NCBI RefSeq assembly: GCF_005576615.1 | Contig: NZ_CP040330.1 | Span: 372,001 to 436,000 of the forward strand | Reading direction: 5' to 3' | From: Natrinema versiforme | Lineage (GTDB): Archaea > Halobacteriota > Halobacteria > Halobacteriales > Natrialbaceae | DNA: 64,000 nt | In this document: positions 52,631 through 60,554 of the stretch, piece by piece | How positions within the stretch are numbered: the stretch's first letter is position 1 | Layout: every line of letters starts with the position of its first letter | Notes under the pieces: generated by a model | Told to the model about the DNA's origin: nothing | The model's database searches: none | What the model saw: the letters and a program-made list of their open reading frames with translations, nothing else | Made by a program: the position numbers and the translations under genes

Positions 52631-52993
52631 ATGAGTATGATGTGGCAAGACCTGATATTCCTCGCCGGAAGCGCCCTCTCGATCGTGTTCCTCGCGCCGA
52701 CGGTGCGCGACGCGACGGCGAACATCCCGCTCGGCTCGAGCGTCCCATCGATGACCATCGGCGCGATCTACGCCGCGACGTACGCGACGATGGGAATGAC
52801 CTTCTCAGCCGCGGGCTCGCTCGGCGTCGCGACGATGTGGTCGCTGATCGTCTCCTTCCGCTCGCCCGGTCCGCACGACGGCCCCGCGAACGTCGCCCGG
52901 TTCGCCCGATCGCTGGCCCGGCAGGCCCGACAGGCCGTGACCGAGTTCCTGACCGAAGAGGAGTACGCCGCACCCGGCCAGTCTGCCGACTAA
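52631..52993 (+). CDS. Small membrane protein of unknown function
   Basis: The 120-residue protein has two or three hydrophobic segments (LIFLAGSALSIVFLAPTV, MTIGAIYAATYATMGMTFSAA, LGVATMWSLIVSF) and a cytoplasmic tail with an amphipathic helix (FARSLARQARQAVTEFLTEEE). No family is recognised. Promoter and inverted repeat upstream suggest regulated expression. The Tfx-type regulator gene follows 200 bases later on the same strand. Confidence 0.72.
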   Translation: MSMMWQDLIFLAGSALSIVFLAPTVRDATANIPLGSSVPSMTIGAIYAATYATMGMTFSAAGSLGVATMWSLIVSFRSPGPHDGPANVARFARSLARQARQAVTEFLTEEEYAAPGQSAD

Positions 52994-53193
52994 CTCGAGC
53001 GCGCGGCCCCGATTCCGCCCGTTTTCTGCTGGCGCTTTTTGACGATAGCGACTGGTCCCGCCAGCCGCCCGGCCTCGAGTCCGCCGGCTAAGTGGGGGAT
53101 CGTCGGTGCCGAGACCGTGGAAGCTTTGATCCCGCCGAAATAGGCTGTACACATGCACACGCGAGTCCGCGGATTCGGGGGAGGGAGGTCGCC

Positions 53194-53652
53194 GTGATCG
53201 ACGACGTCGAGGGTCTCCTCGAGGAGATCGGGTTCGATCCCGAGACGAGCGTGTTGACCTACCGGCAGGCGCAGGTGCTCGCACTGCGCGAACGCGACGT
53301 CTCGCAGGCCGACATCGCCGACGCGCTCGGGACCTCGCGGGCGAACGTCTCGTCGATCGAGTCGAGCGCCCGCGAGAACGTCGCGAAAGCCCGCGAGACG
53401 GTCGCGTTCGCCGAGGCGCTTCGCGCACCGGTCCGGGTTCGGGTACCCGAGGGAACCGACCTCTACGACGTGCCCCAGTTGGTCTACGACGCCTGCGACG
53501 AGGCCGGCGTCAAGGTCGATCACACCGCGCCGGACCTGATGAAGGTCGTCAGCGACGCCGCAGGGTCGGCCGTCACCGGGCGACAGGTATCGACGCCGCT
53601 GATCGTCGGGGTGACCTCGGAGGGGATGGTCCGCGTTCGCCATCAGGACTGA
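53194..53652 (+). CDS. Tfx-family DNA-binding protein
   Basis: The 152-residue regulator has an N-terminal helix-turn-helix (LTYRQAQVLALRERDVSQADIADALGTSRANVSSIE) like sigma-70 region 4, then the archaeal Tfx C-terminal domain (VRVRVPEGTDLYDVPQLVYDACDEAGVKVDH). Tfx of Methanothermobacter binds a molybdenum formylmethanofuran dehydrogenase promoter. The start is a GTG; GGAGG lies 7-8 bases upstream, an unusually clear ribosome-binding site for this window. The target is unknown. Confidence 0.9.
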   Translation: MIDDVEGLLEEIGFDPETSVLTYRQAQVLALRERDVSQADIADALGTSRANVSSIESSARENVAKARETVAFAEALRAPVRVRVPEGTDLYDVPQLVYDACDEAGVKVDHTAPDLMKVVSDAAGSAVTGRQVSTPLIVGVTSEGMVRVRHQD

Positions 53653-53694
53653 ATCGATCGATTGGAGTCGATTCGCGGTTTCGTCCCGCCGGAA

Positions 53695-54015
53695 TTAGCC
53701 GGTCGAGACGAAATGCAGACCGACGATTCCGACGACGATGAGGGACAGAAAGCCGAGGCGAGCGAGCGTCACCGGTTCGTCGAGCAATGCGATGCCGAGC
53801 GTCGCCGTCCCGACCGCACCGATCCCCGTCCAGACCGCGTACGCGGTTCCGATCGGCAACGTCTGGACCGCCCGCGAGAGCAGTACCATACTCAGGAGGA
53901 GCGCGACCGCCGTCCCGACCGTCGGGATCGGTCTCGAGAGTCCATCGGAGTAGTGGAGCCCGATCGCCCACGCGATTTCGAACAGTCCCGCGACGAACAG
54001 CAGCGGCCACGACAT
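53695..54015 (-). CDS. SMR-family exporter, Gdx (SugE)-type
   Basis: The 106-residue protein has four membrane helices. The essential membrane glutamate lies in LFEIAWAIGLHYSDG, which is the guanidinium-exporter (Gdx/SugE) rather than the EmrE form of the motif. YAVWTGIGAVGT is the second family block. It would work as a dual-topology dimer exchanging protons for guanidinium or small cations. The length is standard. ATG 54015 is chosen over a GTG at 54024. Confidence 0.9.
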   Translation of the reverse strand: MSWPLLFVAGLFEIAWAIGLHYSDGLSRPIPTVGTAVALLLSMVLLSRAVQTLPIGTAYAVWTGIGAVGTATLGIALLDEPVTLARLGFLSLIVVGIVGLHFVSTG

Positions 54016-54131
54016 CGGTGTCACACCTCCGGGCTCACCCGACTATAGTACGGCGATGTTCGCCCGACCGGCGCGCTGCAATCGCGTCTGATTCCCGGAG
54101 AGATTTGTAGGCCGCCCCCGTCGATCCCGGT

Positions 54132-54917
54132 ATGGACTTCGACCTCGACGGCAACAGCGCACTGGTGACCGCCGCCTCGAGCGGCCTCGGCTTTGCGAGT
54201 GCACGGGCGTTGGCAGCGGACGGCGCGAACGTCGCGATCTGTGGCCGCGACGCGGAGCGGCTCGCGGATGCGCGCGAAGAACTCTCGGAGACGGGCGACG
54301 GCGAGGTGCTCGCCGTGCAGGCCGACCTCACCGACCCGGACGACGTCTCCCACCTCGTGAGCGAGACGGTCGACGCCTTCGGCGGGCTCGACCACCTCGT
54401 CACCTCCTCGGGCGGCCCGCCGAGTACGACCTTCCTCGAGACCGACGAACAGGACTGGTATCAGGCCTACGACCTGCTGGTGATGAGCGTCGTCTGGACG
54501 ATCGAGGAGAGCTACGACCACCTCCTCGAGTCCGATCACGGGACGATCACCTGCATCACCTCGCGTACCGTCCGGGAGGTGGCGGACGGCTTGCTGCTCT
54601 CGAACTCGGTGCGCCGGGGCGTGATCGGCCTCGTCAAGACTGTCTCGCGGGAGTTCGCCCCCGAAATCCGGGCCAACGCGGTCCTCCCGGGGACGATCGA
54701 AACGGCCCGGATCGAGGAACTCCTCGAGGCCCGCGTCGAGCGCGGCACCTACGACGACTATGAGGCGGGGCTGGCGGCGATGGCCGACGACATCCCGATG
54801 GACCGCATCGGCGAGCCGCGCGAACTGGGCGACGTTGTCGCGTTCCTCTCGAGTCCGCGAGCGAGCTTCGTCAACGGAGCCGAGATCCCGATCGACGGCG
54901 GGCTGTTGCGGAGCTAA
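54132..54917 (+). CDS. Atypical short-chain dehydrogenase lacking the Tyr/Lys pair
   Basis: The 261-residue SDR fold has the cofactor loop TAASSGLG and C-terminal SFVNGAEIPIDGG typical of FabG-like enzymes. At the YxxxK active site it reads N158-SVR-R162, so both Tyr and Lys are absent, and NNAG is replaced by SSGGP. A known side branch of bacterial SDRs has the same SN-xxR text and keeps GLVKT. Activity may use other residues or be lost. The gene diverges from the SMR gene. Confidence 0.9.
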   Translation: MDFDLDGNSALVTAASSGLGFASARALAADGANVAICGRDAERLADAREELSETGDGEVLAVQADLTDPDDVSHLVSETVDAFGGLDHLVTSSGGPPSTTFLETDEQDWYQAYDLLVMSVVWTIEESYDHLLESDHGTITCITSRTVREVADGLLLSNSVRRGVIGLVKTVSREFAPEIRANAVLPGTIETARIEELLEARVERGTYDDYEAGLAAMADDIPMDRIGEPRELGDVVAFLSSPRASFVNGAEIPIDGGLLRS

Positions 54918-55030
54918 CGCGGGTCGCGTGGTCGGACTCCGCGGGACCGTCGCGCCGTCACCCCCGACCCGCAGCGGGCTCCCGGGCCCCGAACCGTAAC
55001 CCTCTCGGATCCCCTCCGGAGAGTGGGAGT

Positions 55031-55993
55031 GTGTACGGTCCGATTCGAGTCGCCGGCTACCTCGCGTTGCTGGTGACGCCGGCCGCATTGCTTCTCGGCG
55101 CCGCCCGTGCGCCGCCGGAGCTCCACACCGGGACAGTGGGCATTCCGCTCGGGGTCGCCCTCGCCGGCACCGTCGTCGCCGCGACGGAGCCCCGGCGACT
55201 CCTCCGGCTCGAGGGGCCCGGACTCGCTCGAGCGGACGCCGTCGACGCGGTCGCGGTCGCGGCCGCGGCGGTCGTCACGTACGGACTGAGCGTTCACGCC
55301 GGCGTCGGCCCAGTCGTGGCCGCCGCAGTCGTCGGCCTGCTCGTCGGCGTCGGGCTCCCCCGGATCGACGGCGCGGCCTACTGCGGGACGTTCGTGGGGA
55401 TGGCCTCGCCGGCGCTGTTTCCCTCCCTCGAGTCGGTCGCGATCGCTGGGGCGATCGCCGGCCTCGCGTTCGTCGCGACGACGGGCGCGTTCGACGGCTT
55501 CGGCGGCAAGTACGGGACCATCGCGCTCTTCGGCTGCATCGCGACGGCGGCGCTGTTCGACGTCGATTACGCCGCCGCCGGCGGCCTCGAGCCCCGACTC
55601 GTCCCGCCGGTCGTCCTCGTCGCCGTCGTCGCGGCGGTCGCGACCGTCGCGCTGCGGACCCGCGGTGGGGCCAGTTCCGTCGTCGCTTCCGCCGCAGTCG
55701 GGGTGGTCGCCGGGGTCGCGTTTCCGTCGGTGCTGCCGGAATTGGGGCCGACGCTGGCCGCAGTCGCCTTCTGTGCCTCGTTCGTCGGGATGTCGAGCGA
55801 CGAGCGGCTGTCGGCCGCGCAGATCGCGGCCGCCGGCCTCCTCTCCGGCCTCGTCTACCTCGCGGTCGCGCCGGCCCTCGCCGGTTCGGGCGGCAAACTC
55901 GGAACCACCGCGTTCGTCTCCTGTCTCGCCGTCGCCGGCGCGGTTCGCCTCTCGGCCGTCGGCCGCTCGCACGTCCGTCGGTCGACCCAGTAG
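55031..55993 (+). CDS. Membrane protein with internal duplication (putative novel transporter)
   Basis: The 320-residue protein starts at a GTG and is hydrophobic throughout (about ten helices). Two halves are related: residues about 98-175 contain YCGTFVGMAS (118-126) and GGKYGTIAL (158-166); residues about 218-305 contain FCASFVGMSS (248-256) and GGKLGTTAF (287-295). The motif spacing is the same in both (about 42 residues) and the offset is 130. Such repeats are usual for transporters and channels with pseudo-twofold symmetry. I do not recognise the family. Gene 56138 follows on the same strand. Confidence 0.8.
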   Translation: MYGPIRVAGYLALLVTPAALLLGAARAPPELHTGTVGIPLGVALAGTVVAATEPRRLLRLEGPGLARADAVDAVAVAAAAVVTYGLSVHAGVGPVVAAAVVGLLVGVGLPRIDGAAYCGTFVGMASPALFPSLESVAIAGAIAGLAFVATTGAFDGFGGKYGTIALFGCIATAALFDVDYAAAGGLEPRLVPPVVLVAVVAAVATVALRTRGGASSVVASAAVGVVAGVAFPSVLPELGPTLAAVAFCASFVGMSSDERLSAAQIAAAGLLSGLVYLAVAPALAGSGGKLGTTAFVSCLAVAGAVRLSAVGRSHVRRSTQ

Positions 55994-56137
55994 GTCCGTT
56001 TTCGGTCGCTGTCCCATCTCGGATAATCGCCACGGGCAGTCGTCGCACACCCGATCGCACGACGGCGGTACGTCATTCCGTGCGACCGCGGAGGAATAGT
56101 TTCAATAGCGGCCGGACATGATAGTCGACTAACTACT

Positions 56138-57040
56138 GTGTCCCGACTTCGCGACACCCTCGCGGACCTGATCGACGAGCGGTTCCGAACGGCGGTCCTC
56201 CTCGGACTCGCGTCGATCCCGTTTACCGTTGCCCTCTCGTGGGAGTCCGCGCCGACGTCGTTTTCGGCCGAAGCCGTCGTCGCAGCCGGTCTGCTCGCCG
56301 GCCTCCACTACGCCGGCCGCTCGAGCGAGAACGCCGACGTCGGCCTCCTCGAGGGGCTTCGGTACGGCAAGCGACCGGCCGTGAACCGCCGGGCCGGTGT
56401 GGTCGTCGGCGCCGTCGGCTCCGCGCCGGCAGTCGGCTGGGCGATCGGTTACATGCTCGAGCGCGCGTGGTCCCTGTCGGGGTGGCTGGGAGCGGCCGCC
56501 GCTGCCCTGCTCCCGGCCGTCGTTCCGCTTCTCGTCGCGCTCTTCGCGCTGGCCGGCGGCGTCGGCGCGGCGGTCGGTGACTGGCTGGTCACGCGGGTCG
56601 ATCGGGCTCGAGACAGGGCCCGGTCACGGGCGGAGCCGGACGCGGACGGCGACGTCTCCGGCTGGTGGCGCTGGGTCATCGCGTATATCGTCTTCGCGCC
56701 GGCGGTGTTGCTCTACACGTTCGGCGTCGGACCGGAGAGCGGTGCCGCGTTCGCCCTCTCGGTGCTGGCGCTGCTCGTGTTAGTTCCGTTCTCCCTCTTC
56801 GTCGCCGTCGCGCTCTTCGAGGACGCGGTGACCCTTCGGGAGGTGGGACGCGACCGAGGCCCCAACTACTGGGCGTACGTCGGCGCGCCGCTGGCCGCCT
56901 ATGCCGTCGTGTATCTGGTCGCGACGGCGCTGGCGTCGCCGAACCCGTCGGGAGACGGTGTGTACGGGTTCGTCGTCGCGCTCTGGATTTCCTCGGCCGT
57001 CTACCTCAGCTACAGGCGTCGATACGTTGGAACGGCCTGA
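56138..57040 (+). CDS. Conserved haloarchaeal membrane protein
   Basis: The 300-residue protein has a GTG start and about seven to eight hydrophobic segments, an Arg-rich loop in the middle (RVDRARDRARSRAEPDADGD) and AVNRRAGVVVGAVGSAPAVGWAIGYML. No motif is known to me. It follows the duplicated membrane protein after 144 bases and may be cotranscribed, though CAATAGCGG-type text upstream might be a promoter. It converges on ubaA. Confidence 0.7.
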   Translation: MSRLRDTLADLIDERFRTAVLLGLASIPFTVALSWESAPTSFSAEAVVAAGLLAGLHYAGRSSENADVGLLEGLRYGKRPAVNRRAGVVVGAVGSAPAVGWAIGYMLERAWSLSGWLGAAAAALLPAVVPLLVALFALAGGVGAAVGDWLVTRVDRARDRARSRAEPDADGDVSGWWRWVIAYIVFAPAVLLYTFGVGPESGAAFALSVLALLVLVPFSLFVAVALFEDAVTLREVGRDRGPNYWAYVGAPLAAYAVVYLVATALASPNPSGDGVYGFVVALWISSAVYLSYRRRYVGTA

Positions 57041-57058
57041 TCGATCCGTGGCCCGCGC

Positions 57059-57901
57059 TCAATCGGCGGAAATCTCGCAGGTTCCCTCGTAGGCCACGTC
57101 CCCGACGGACTCGATTTCGGGGTCCTCCCCGCAGACCGGACACGCCGGGTTCGACTGGATCGGCACCTCCTCGAAACTCATGCCCATCGCGTCGTACATC
57201 AGCAGGCGTCCCTCGAGCAGATCGCCCTTCTCGAGCAGGTACTTGACGACCTCGGTGGCCTGAATGCAGCCGACGGTGCCGGGGAGGACGCCGAGCACGC
57301 CGGTGGTCGCGCAGTCGGGGACAGTGCCGGGCTCGGGTGCCTCGGGGAAGAGACAGCGGTAACACGGCGGTGACTCGTCGCGGTCGCCGCCGCGCTCGTT
57401 GGTGAACGACGTGATCTGGCCCTCGAAGCGGTAGATCGCGCCGTGGAACAGCGGCGTCTCGGTGAGCACGCAGTGGTCGTTGAGCAGGTACCGGGTGGCG
57501 AAGTTGTCGCTGGCATCGAGGACGATGTCGTAGTCGTCGCCGAGGGCCGCGACGGTGTCGGCCGTGACGCGGGTCTCGTGGGTTTCGACCTCGATGTCGG
57601 GGTTCAGCGCCGCGACGTAGTCGGCGGCGCTCTCGACTTTCGGCCGGCCCACGTCGTCGTCACGGTGGATGATCTGGCGCTGCAGGTTCGACCGCTCGAC
57701 GACGTCGTCATCGACGATACCCAACCGGCCGACGCCGGCCGCCGCGAGGTACTGGATCGCCGGCGAACCGAGCCCGCCCGCACCGACGACCAGCACGGAG
57801 CCCTCGAGCAGGCGTTGCTGGCCCTCGGGGCCGATCTCGTCCATGATGACGTGTCTCGAGTAGCGATCGAGTTGGGTCGCGTCGAGGCGCAGGTCGCTCA
57901 T
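57059..57901 (-). CDS. ubaA: E1-like ubiquitin-like protein activator (UbaA/MoeB/ThiF family)
   Basis: The 280-residue enzyme adenylates the C-terminus of SAMP and MoaD-type proteins. The ATP site is GAGGLGSPAIQYLAAAGVG with D-N-L-Q-RQ ligands (ERSNLQRQIIH); LDASDNFATRYLLND follows. The candidate catalytic cysteine is in PDCATTGVLG, and the zinc is held by CYRC and CPVC. In Haloferax the single UbaA serves sampylation, tRNA thiolation and molybdopterin synthesis; the same broad role is inferred. Confidence 0.94.
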   Translation of the reverse strand: MSDLRLDATQLDRYSRHVIMDEIGPEGQQRLLEGSVLVVGAGGLGSPAIQYLAAAGVGRLGIVDDDVVERSNLQRQIIHRDDDVGRPKVESAADYVAALNPDIEVETHETRVTADTVAALGDDYDIVLDASDNFATRYLLNDHCVLTETPLFHGAIYRFEGQITSFTNERGGDRDESPPCYRCLFPEAPEPGTVPDCATTGVLGVLPGTVGCIQATEVVKYLLEKGDLLEGRLLMYDAMGMSFEEVPIQSNPACPVCGEDPEIESVGDVAYEGTCEISAD

Positions 57902-58084
57902 GGGGGAGTGTTCGCACGAGAGCGAGAAAAGTTCGCGGGTCGGTTCGCTCGCGGCGGCACGGCGGTGGGATGTGACGGCGACGGCGTTCGTTTCGTGGTC
58001 GCCGGGACGACGCGTCTCTTCGCGGAGGTGGCAGGATCTTCACCGACCCAACGATTTAATAGTGTGGTGGTCATTCACACACCT

Positions 58085-58270
58085 ATGGCAACCTCACCCA
58101 ACGATGCCGGTGACGACGTCATCGATCAATTCCTGTCCGATCGCGGTCACTCGGTCGAACGAGTAGGGTGGGAGCAGGAGTATAACAAGAAGCAGTGTCC
58201 CGAATGCGGCGGGCTCCACGACACCTCCGCCAGCTCCTGTACCGTCTGTGGGTGGGAACCAGCGTCGTAA
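58085..58270 (+). CDS. 61-residue zinc-finger microprotein (HVO_0416-like)
   Basis: Two CxxC pairs, C38/C41 (KQCPECGG) and C52/C55 (SCTVCGW), should bind one zinc. The N-terminal 30 residues are acidic and helical (DDVIDQFLSDRGHSVERVGWEQEY). It matches my memory of the haloarchaeal HVO_0416-type zinc-finger family, of unknown function. AACGATTTAATAG lies 24-36 bases upstream as a TATA box. Confidence 0.85.
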   Translation: MATSPNDAGDDVIDQFLSDRGHSVERVGWEQEYNKKQCPECGGLHDTSASSCTVCGWEPAS

Positions 58271-58454
58271 CGCACGGGCGTTACAGGCGACTTCGGCACA
58301 CCGCACGTGCCCCGGCTGTACCGCGCGTGAATCCGCACCACTCGCCGTTTTCCGTTTCGTTCCGACACCCCCGCCCGCTGCCGTCGAGTCCGTTTCTCAC
58401 AGTGTTCCAACACAATTATGGTGGATTACTTACCATATGACGGTGAGAATAACG

Positions 58455-58613
58455 ATGCCGGAATGCCAGAACTGCGGCGGGTTCGTGACGGACGCGTACG
58501 CCCGGGTCTTCACCCCGCGCGAGGTCGACGATCCGCGCGTCTGCCCGGACTGTCAGGACAAGATTCGCGACGGTGCCAACGTCCGAGAGGCGCGCTCTCC
58601 TCGCGATCCCTAA
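58455..58613 (+). CDS. 52-residue zinc-finger microprotein (DUF7563-like)
   Basis: MPECQNCGGFVTDAYARVF holds C4/C7, and VCPDCQDKI holds C30/C33, giving a treble-clef or ribbon type zinc site. It resembles a widespread haloarchaeal small protein group (DUF7563). An in-frame ATG at 58437 would add six residues; the conserved text starts at 58455. TTACCATATG just upstream may be promoter. The function is unknown. Confidence 0.8.
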   Translation: MPECQNCGGFVTDAYARVFTPREVDDPRVCPDCQDKIRDGANVREARSPRDP

Positions 58614-58676
58614 CCGCTAGTTTCTGTCGAAGAAAACCCACGTCACTTATGGGTGTCGCGCCCTTGTATCGCTACA

Positions 58677-60554
58677 ATGACTACGACGGATACGACGGTT
58701 ACCCGCCTGTTCGGTGGTCCGGGGAGCGGGAAGACGACCGCTCTTCTCGACCACGTCGAGGAAATTCTCGAGCAGGACGGTGTCACCTTCCGCGACATTC
58801 TCGTCGTCTCGTATACGCGAGCGGCGGCCCAAGAGGTTCGCGAGCGGCTCGCCGAGCGGCTCGACGAGAGCCCGCGTGCGCTGCAGGGAAACGTCTGTAC
58901 GATGCACGCCAAGGCCTACGAACTGCTCGATCTCTCTCGCAGCGACGTGATCGGCGAATCCGATAAGGAGGAGTTCTGCGACGAGTACGGCATCGAGTAC
59001 GAGGACGAGTACTCGGGTGCCGGCCGCCGGACCGCCCGGTCGACGACGATCGGCAACAAGGTTATCGCGACGAGCCAGTGGCTCCAGCGGACCAGCCGCG
59101 ACGTCACCGACTGGTACGATGTCCCCTTCCAGTGGGACGAGGAGGAAGTCAGACTGCCGCCCGAAATCGACCCCAACGCACAGGAGGGCAACAAGTACAC
59201 GCCGACCTGGCCCAGCGACGACGACCGGATCGACGTCCCCGAGGCGATCCGTGCGTGGCGCTCCTACAAGGGTGACAACGGGAAGATCGGCTTCGCGGAC
59301 ATGCTCGAGCGGGTCCAGCAGCGCTCGCTGCTGCCCAGCGTCGACTATCTGGTGATCGACGAGTTCCAGGACATCACGACGCTACAGTACGACGTTTACG
59401 AGGAGTGGAAACCACACATGAAACAGGTCCTGATCGCCGGCGACGACGACCAGGTCGTCTACTCGTGGCAGGGTGCCGACCCCGCGCTCCTCCTCGAGGA
59501 AGAGGTCGACGAGGACGTCATCCTTCCGAACTCCTACCGACTGCCGTCGAACGTGCTCAACGCGGTCAACAAGGAGATCCGCCACATCGACCAGCGCCAA
59601 GACAAGGACCTCAAGCCGCGGACCGAAGGCGGGGCCGTCGAGGCGCGCACGAACGGCTCGATGCTCGACGTGGTCCGGATGGTTCGACGCACACTCGTCG
59701 AAGGCGACGGCACCATCATGGTGTTGTTCCGGGCTCGCTATCAGATGTTCCAGTTTATCGACGAGTTCATCACCGAAGGGGTTCCGTTCACCTCGCTGAC
59801 CGACCAGCGGATGTGGACTGACCGGCTCACCCAGTACGTCCGCGCCGTCGAGGCCATCGACGCCGGCGAGGACGTCACCGGCCTGCAGGCCCGCCGGCTC
59901 GCCGACATGCTACAGGAGTCCGCCTTCGGCACCAACGATCGCGACGCCCTCTTCGACGAGATCGACGATCGACAGGAGGAAGCCGGGATCGACGACCTCG
60001 AGCAGCTCATGATCCCCGCGGAGGTCATCGAGGACCACGCGCCGTTCATGCCCGGCCCGGGGTCGGCGGCCGACATGCTCCGCAAAGTCACGAACTTCCA
60101 GAAGAAGAGCATCCGCTCGTACTTTGCCATCGGCGAGTACAAGGGGATGGCAACCGACCGCGTCCGCGTCGGCACGATCCACTCCGCGAAGGGTCGCGAG
60201 GCCGACCACGTCTTCGTCGGCACCGACCTCACCGAGAAGGTCGTCGAGCAGATGGTCGCCACCGTCGACGACCCCACCGACGTCCCCAACTGCGAGGAGT
60301 TCACCAAGACCACCTCGCCGGTTCCCGTGCTGACCGACAACGAGCGCCGCGTCTTCTACGTCGGGATGTCCCGGGCCCGCGAACGGCTCGTCCTGCTCGA
60401 GAACCTCGTCGACGGCGCGCCGACGCTGCCGATCGACGTGCTGCTCCGGAATCAGCTGACCGATTCGACCCTCGAGGAACTGATCGAGGAGGCCCAGGAA
60501 CCGGTCGCCGACGCTGATGCGGACGAGGTCGAGGCCGAAGCCGAAGCGCCGTGA
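58677..60554 (+). CDS. Superfamily 1 (UvrD/Rep-like) DNA helicase
   Basis: The 625-residue protein has motif I GGPGSGKTT (13-21), motif Ia VVSYTRAAAQE, II VIDEFQD, III AGDDDQVVYSWQGA, IV SYRLPSNV, V VGTIHSAKGREADHVFV and VI RRVFYVGMSRARERL, so it should be an active 3'-5' helicase. It is shorter than bacterial UvrD and has no nuclease domain. The end is an acidic D/E/A tail. The next gene starts inside its stop codon (GTGA). ATG 58677 is used, with the conserved core beginning at once. Confidence 0.93.
   Translation: MTTTDTTVTRLFGGPGSGKTTALLDHVEEILEQDGVTFRDILVVSYTRAAAQEVRERLAERLDESPRALQGNVCTMHAKAYELLDLSRSDVIGESDKEEFCDEYGIEYEDEYSGAGRRTARSTTIGNKVIATSQWLQRTSRDVTDWYDVPFQWDEEEVRLPPEIDPNAQEGNKYTPTWPSDDDRIDVPEAIRAWRSYKGDNGKIGFADMLERVQQRSLLPSVDYLVIDEFQDITTLQYDVYEEWKPHMKQVLIAGDDDQVVYSWQGADPALLLEEEVDEDVILPNSYRLPSNVLNAVNKEIRHIDQRQDKDLKPRTEGGAVEARTNGSMLDVVRMVRRTLVEGDGTIMVLFRARYQMFQFIDEFITEGVPFTSLTDQRMWTDRLTQYVRAVEAIDAGEDVTGLQARRLADMLQESAFGTNDRDALFDEIDDRQEEAGIDDLEQLMIPAEVIEDHAPFMPGPGSAADMLRKVTNFQKKSIRSYFAIGEYKGMATDRVRVGTIHSAKGREADHVFVGTDLTEKVVEQMVATVDDPTDVPNCEEFTKTTSPVPVLTDNERRVFYVGMSRARERLVLLENLVDGAPTLPIDVLLRNQLTDSTLEELIEEAQEPVADADADEVEAEAEAP

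Noticed and set aside
53695-54015. Guanidine riboswitch before the Gdx-type gene
   Set aside because: The 116-base upstream region is shared with the divergent SDR and shows no ykkC-type motif; such riboswitches are not known to me in haloarchaea.
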